From contig JALTDM010000130.1 in assembly GCA_027074135.1 (NCBI GenBank), positions 1 to 9,987 on the forward strand: DNA of 9,987 nt. The letters run 5' to 3'. This DNA comes from Bacteroidales bacterium. GTDB lineage: Bacteria; Bacteroidota; Bacteroidia; Bacteroidales; JALTDM01. Made by a program: the position numbers and the translations under genes. Below, piece by piece: positions 7,445 through 9,987 of the stretch (within the stretch, counting starts at the first letter, position 1; each line of letters begins with the position of its first letter). The notes under the pieces are model-generated. The model did no database searches. It was not told the DNA's origin and was given only the letters and a program-made list of their open reading frames with translations.

Positions 7445-7672
7445 ATGTTAAAGTTTTTATATTATACAGCCCTAATTTTAGGGCTGTATTTTTTGTTTAA
7501 ATACATTGTAAAGTTATTATTGGTTCTGTTTGTTCATAATGCAAAAAAAAAGATATTTAAGGATGGTTCTAATGTGGAGCATAATTCAGATATGGCCGAA
7601 GAAGAAACAATAAAATACAAACAGAAACCAAAACAAAATGATTCTGATATAATTGAATTTGAGGAGGAATAA
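7445..7672 (+). CDS. Small single-span membrane protein, possibly DUF4834-like
   Basis: The product has 75 residues and unknown function. Residues about 3-30 (FLYYTALILGLYFLFKYIVKLLLVLFV) form one long hydrophobic, probably membrane-spanning segment. A short basic stretch (AKKKIFK) and a polar acidic tail ending DIIEFEEE follow. The architecture of N-terminal YFLFK..VKLL membrane segment plus a tail ending in an acidic 'FEE' motif recalls the small Bacteroidota family DUF4834; this is recollection of a pattern, not a database match. The ATG begins three bases after the protease stop. The next in-frame Met is at residue 50, so a later start would remove the membrane segment. Codons 7-16 coincide with a perfect intrinsic terminator hairpin (7464-7489), so the frame is either translated through it or poorly expressed from the upstream promoter. 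The tail codons also supply the Shine-Dalgarno-like sequence of the next gene. Confidence 0.68.
   Translation: MLKFLYYTALILGLYFLFKYIVKLLLVLFVHNAKKKIFKDGSNVEHNSDMAEEETIKYKQKPKQNDSDIIEFEEE
7464..7494 (+). terminator. Intrinsic terminator downstream of the C10 protease, inside the next reading frame
   Basis: The arms ATACAGCCCTAA (7464-7475) and TTAGGGCTGTAT (7478-7489) are perfect reverse complements over 12 bases, with TT between them. In practice the A/T pairs at the tip open to a loop of about six bases. The hairpin is followed directly by six T (7489-7494) then GTTT. It begins 23 bases after the protease stop codon, the usual place for a terminator, yet it also lies within codons 7-16 of the small membrane protein gene that starts at 7445. 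Confidence 0.8.
7661..7667 (+). promoter_or_regulatory. Shine-Dalgarno-like sequence for the gene at 7676
   Basis: GAGGAGG lies 8 bases before the ATG at 7676 and contains the full AGGAGG core. It is also the coding sequence for the terminal Glu-Glu-Glu of the preceding gene (GAG GAG GAA). Bacteroidota genes usually lack strong SD sequences, and none of the neighbouring starts here has one. It could therefore be a real coupling signal or simply a consequence of glutamate codons. Confidence 0.4.
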
Positions 7673-7675
7673 ATT

Positions 7676-7885
7676 ATGTTTTTGAAATTATTTTTATTAA
7701 CAATAGGGTTTGTGGCTGTATCTTTTTTTTTATTTTCTATTAAAATTCTTTTTTCAAAATTAATCTTAAACAAAACAGGAAAGTTTCCTAATACTTCAAT
7801 AGGAAGTAATAAGTTTTTAAGAAAAAGGGGGATCAAATGTCCCAAACATGAAGAATGCAAATTAAGTGGAAAAAGTTGTCATTAA
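7676..7885 (+). CDS. Small membrane-anchored protein with cysteine-containing C-terminus, function unknown
   Basis: The product has 69 residues. Residues about 4-26 are a hydrophobic membrane segment (LFLLTIGFVAVSFFLFSIKILF). A conserved-looking polar part follows: GKFPNTSIGSNKFLRKRGIKCP, then CPKHEECKLSGKSC with three cysteines in 14 residues. I recall similar short Bacteroidota proteins with the pattern 'G.FP.T.IG.N..LRKRGI.C', usually annotated only as membrane or secreted proteins. The Cys/His cluster (C55, H58, C61, C68) could bind a metal or form disulfides, depending on which side of the membrane it faces; this is inference. The start is three bases after the preceding stop and is preceded by GAGGAGG, suggesting translational coupling with that gene. 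Confidence 0.75.
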   Translation: MFLKLFLLTIGFVAVSFFLFSIKILFSKLILNKTGKFPNTSIGSNKFLRKRGIKCPKHEECKLSGKSCH

Positions 7886-7894
7886 AAAACTATT

Positions 7895-8737
7895 ATGAAG
7901 ATTAAAGTTTTTGTATTGATTGCGGGTCTGGTTTTAGCAATAAGTAATTTTGCGCAAGTAAAATTATCAGTATCTTCTTATGATGGCACGCCGTTTTATT
8001 TGTATTTGAACGGAACTAGAATAAATAACAGACCTTTGACTAATGTAAGTATTGGTAAAATTCCCACAGGAGTTCATAATGTTTCTTTGAAAATACCCGG
8101 TAGATTGGGAAATATTGAAGCAAGACTTGATTTGCCGGAAGCTAATACTTTATACGATTATTGGTTAATAAAAGACGGGAATAGTTATTTCTTGGATTTT
8201 TATGGCGCTTACTCCGAAGCATTTTTGAAGGACCATCCTGATTTGTTTACTATACCACAGCCTGTGTCACAAGCAGGTACTCCTGATAATTCGACAGAGA
8301 ATAAAGACATATACATTAATATAAATATGAATCAAACAAATAATCAAACTTCTGTGCAAAATACCTCTAATGGTAGTAATGCTGTAACACAAGTAAATAA
8401 TGTACTTCCACCAGGACCTGTATTTACAGGTAATTGCCCACATCCTGTGCCTGTTGTTGAGTTTAATGCTTTTTTAAAGACATTGGAAGAAAAATCTTTT
8501 GATGATACAAAAATGACTGTGGCAAAGCAATTTATTAAAAATAATTGTGTTTCAAGTTCACAGTTATACTTGATTTTAAAGCAAATAGATTTTGAACAAT
8601 CTAGGTTGAAGTTGGCAAAATACGCATATAAGTATGTATATGATCCTGAGAAATACTATTTAGTAAATGATGCTTTCGATTTTAGTAGTTCTGTGGAGGA
8701 ATTAAATGAATATATCGAAAACATAGAAGATCATTAG
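7895..8737 (+). CDS. Secreted or periplasmic DUF4476-domain protein
   Basis: The product has 280 residues and unknown biochemical role. Residues 1-20 are a signal peptide (IAGLVLAISNFAQ). Residues 21-115 form a beta-rich domain with PEGA-like character (YLYLNGTRINNRPLTNVSIGKIPTGVHNVSLKIP). A linker at about 120-180 is rich in Asn, Gln, Thr and Ser. Residues about 181-277 fit DUF4476: CPHPVPVVEFNAFL, EEKSFDDTKMTVAKQFIKNNCVSSSQLYLILKQIDFEQSRLKLAKYAYKYVYD, then KYYLVNDAFDFSSSVEELNEYI. The paired cysteines 181 and 218 are typical of that domain and may form a disulfide. The family is found mostly in Bacteroidota extracytoplasmic proteins. There is no T9SS tail and no lipobox. The start is nine bases after the preceding gene, so co-transcription with the small membrane genes is likely. 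No hairpin terminator is visible after the stop. Confidence 0.85.
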   Translation: MKIKVFVLIAGLVLAISNFAQVKLSVSSYDGTPFYLYLNGTRINNRPLTNVSIGKIPTGVHNVSLKIPGRLGNIEARLDLPEANTLYDYWLIKDGNSYFLDFYGAYSEAFLKDHPDLFTIPQPVSQAGTPDNSTENKDIYININMNQTNNQTSVQNTSNGSNAVTQVNNVLPPGPVFTGNCPHPVPVVEFNAFLKTLEEKSFDDTKMTVAKQFIKNNCVSSSQLYLILKQIDFEQSRLKLAKYAYKYVYDPEKYYLVNDAFDFSSSVEELNEYIENIEDH

Positions 8738-8777
8738 TTTAAGTTTTAGGAATTTTTTTTGATTAAAAATATTTTGT

Positions 8778-8785
8778 TACATTTG
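8778..8785 (+). promoter_or_regulatory. Candidate promoter (-7 element) of the lipoprotein gene
   Basis: TACATTTG matches TAnnTTTG. A TTTG at 8758-8761, upstream by 16 bases, may serve as the -33 element, close to the 17-23 range described for Bacteroidota. The box ends 40 bases before the ATG at 8826. It shares TTTGTTACATTTG with the C10 protease promoter candidate. Confidence 0.55.
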
Positions 8786-8825
8786 CAAAAGAAAAATTTA
8801 AGAGAACAAAAATAAACATTTGATT

Positions 8826-9987
8826 ATGAAAAGATTAAGTATTTTATTGGCAGTTTTTATCAGTGTAGGGCTGATATTGTCAAGTTGTGGCGGGTTAAAG
8901 AAAATGAAAAAAGACGCCGGAACGGTTCAATACACAGTATCTCCAAATCCTTTGGAAATGCATGCCGACAGTGTGGCTGTAACTATTTCAGGTAAATTCC
9001 CGCCAAAATATTTTAATAAAAAAGTGATTTTGACAGCAACACCCGTTTTAGTTGGTGAAAATAATACTGAAAAATCATTCAAGCCTGTTTCTTTACAAGG
9101 AGAAAAAGTTCAGGATAACAATAAGGTTATAAGTTATACTAATGGAGGAAGTTTTACTTATAATGATAAGGTTCCTTATGAAGATGCAATGAGACTTTCA
9201 AAATTAGAAGTGAGAATAACTGCAAAAAAAGGTAATAAAACTTTAGATTTTGATCCTAGAGAAATTGCTAAAGGTGTAATAGCTACTCCGGGATTAGTGG
9301 AAATTAATCCTAAACCGATAATTGGTAAAGATAAATTTCAAAGAATTACTACTGAAGAAAAAGCTGCTAAAATTTTGTTTAAAATACAACAAGCTAAACT
9401 TAGACCTTCAGAACTTAAAAAAGAAGAAGTTAAAACCTTGTTAGATTATTTGAATCAAATTGCTGAAAATCAAAGAAAAGAATTGAAAGAATTTGATTTA
9501 TCCGCATATGCATCTCCGGATGGTCCTCAAGACCTAAATGACAGATTGTCACATGATAGGGGTAAGGTAACTAAAAAATTCTTAATGAATAAATTTAGAA
9601 AAGAAAAGAAAATAACAAATGATAGTTTATACAACGTGAAATATACTAAAGAAGACTGGGCAGGCTTTAAAGAATTGATGGAAAAATCTAATTTGGAAGA
9701 TAAAGATTTAGTCCTCAGAGTGCTTTCAATGTATTCAGATCCTGACCAAAGAGAAAAAGAAATTAAAAATATGTCTAAAATTTATACAGAAATTGCAGAA
9801 CAAATACTACCTAAACTTCGTCGTTCTGTAATGAAAGTTAAAGTAGAAAATATTGGCTACTCGGATGATGAAATAAAAAACATATACAGTACAAAGCCTG
9901 ATAGTTTAAAACCTGAAGAATTATTATACGCTGCTACATTATATAATGATATAAATAAAAAATTAGAAGTTTATAACAAATTTATGG
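8826..9987 (+). CDS. Lipoprotein with OmpA-like segment (3' end outside window)
   Basis: 387 residues are visible and the frame is open to the window edge, so the protein is partial at its C-terminus. Residues 1-20 form a lipoprotein signal with the lipobox LSSC; Cys21 would be lipidated. Residues about 33-160 are a beta-rich domain (YTVSPNPLEMHADSVAVTISGKFPPKYFNKK...GGSFTYNDKVPYEDAMRLSKLEVRI). Residues about 175-340 resemble an OmpA-C/peptidoglycan-associated fold, most clearly ELKEFDLSAYASPDGPQDLNDRLSHDRGKVTKKFL at 219-253, followed by a charged helical region. I recall similar Bacteroidales lipoproteins that continue into TPR repeats, and residues 360-387 (EELLYAATLYNDINKKLEVYNKF) look like the first helices of such a region. 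An outer-membrane, periplasm-facing scaffold is inferred. The start is supported by the lipobox distance and by a promoter candidate 40 bases upstream. It is separated from the previous gene by 88 bases. Confidence 0.85.
   Translation, partial: MKRLSILLAVFISVGLILSSCGGLKKMKKDAGTVQYTVSPNPLEMHADSVAVTISGKFPPKYFNKKVILTATPVLVGENNTEKSFKPVSLQGEKVQDNNKVISYTNGGSFTYNDKVPYEDAMRLSKLEVRITAKKGNKTLDFDPREIAKGVIATPGLVEINPKPIIGKDKFQRITTEEKAAKILFKIQQAKLRPSELKKEEVKTLLDYLNQIAENQRKELKEFDLSAYASPDGPQDLNDRLSHDRGKVTKKFLMNKFRKEKKITNDSLYNVKYTKEDWAGFKELMEKSNLEDKDLVLRVLSMYSDPDQREKEIKNMSKIYTEIAEQILPKLRRSVMKVKVENIGYSDDEIKNIYSTKPDSLKPEELLYAATLYNDINKKLEVYNKFM

Noticed and set aside
7534..7860. Open frame of 108 codons on the minus strand opposite the two small membrane genes
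   Set aside because: The plus-strand frames have coherent membrane segments, tight spacing and an SD-like sequence; the minus-strand product is a shadow with no start signal.
8738..8777. Possible terminator after the DUF4476 gene, because of the T8 run at 8753-8760
   Set aside because: No inverted repeat precedes the T run; GTTTAAGTTTTAGG does not form a stable stem. The T run fits better as part of the upstream element of the following promoter.

Overview
This window is AT-rich chromosomal DNA from a member of the Bacteroidota, plausibly the order Bacteroidales. Three observations support this. Two secreted proteases end in type A (Por) secretion-tail domains of the type IX secretion system (T9SS), carrying the 'IYPNP' motif. 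PKD repeats of the Bacteroidota 'W.F.GG.P.TS..QNP.GI.Y' variety and a DUF4476 domain are present. The best promoter candidates fit the Bacteroidota -7 consensus TAnnTTTG. Coding density is high, no gap exceeds about 115 bases, and I see no mobile element, CRISPR array or RNA gene.

Left half (minus strand). guaB (5175 to 3715, IMP dehydrogenase, complete) is followed 50 bases later by a large secreted serine protease (3664 to 104). The protease resembles Achromobacter lysyl endopeptidase: signal peptide, propeptide, S1 catalytic domain with complete triad, five PKD domains, an unassigned beta-rich domain and a T9SS tail. An intrinsic terminator at 35-64 closes this strand. No terminator is visible between the two genes, so guaB read-through may contribute to protease expression.

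Right half (plus strand). A 115-base divergent intergenic region (5176-5290) holds one candidate promoter for each direction. The plus-strand cluster starts with a C10 (streptopain/SpeB-like) cysteine protease carrying two CUB-like domains and a T9SS tail (5291-7441). It is followed at 3, 3 and 9 base spacings by two small membrane proteins (7445-7672, 7676-7885) and a secreted DUF4476 protein (7895-8737). A strong intrinsic terminator lies inside the first codons of the first small gene, so the four genes look like an operon by spacing but are probably separated or attenuated transcriptionally. After an 88-base gap with its own promoter candidate comes a lipoprotein with an OmpA-like segment (8826 onward), cut by the window end.

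Functionally, two unrelated extracellular endopeptidases, both routed through the T9SS, flank guaB. This suggests a cell that digests external protein. No T9SS machinery gene is present here. I do not see a clearly new biological system. The most unusual element is the terminator embedded in a membrane-protein reading frame.
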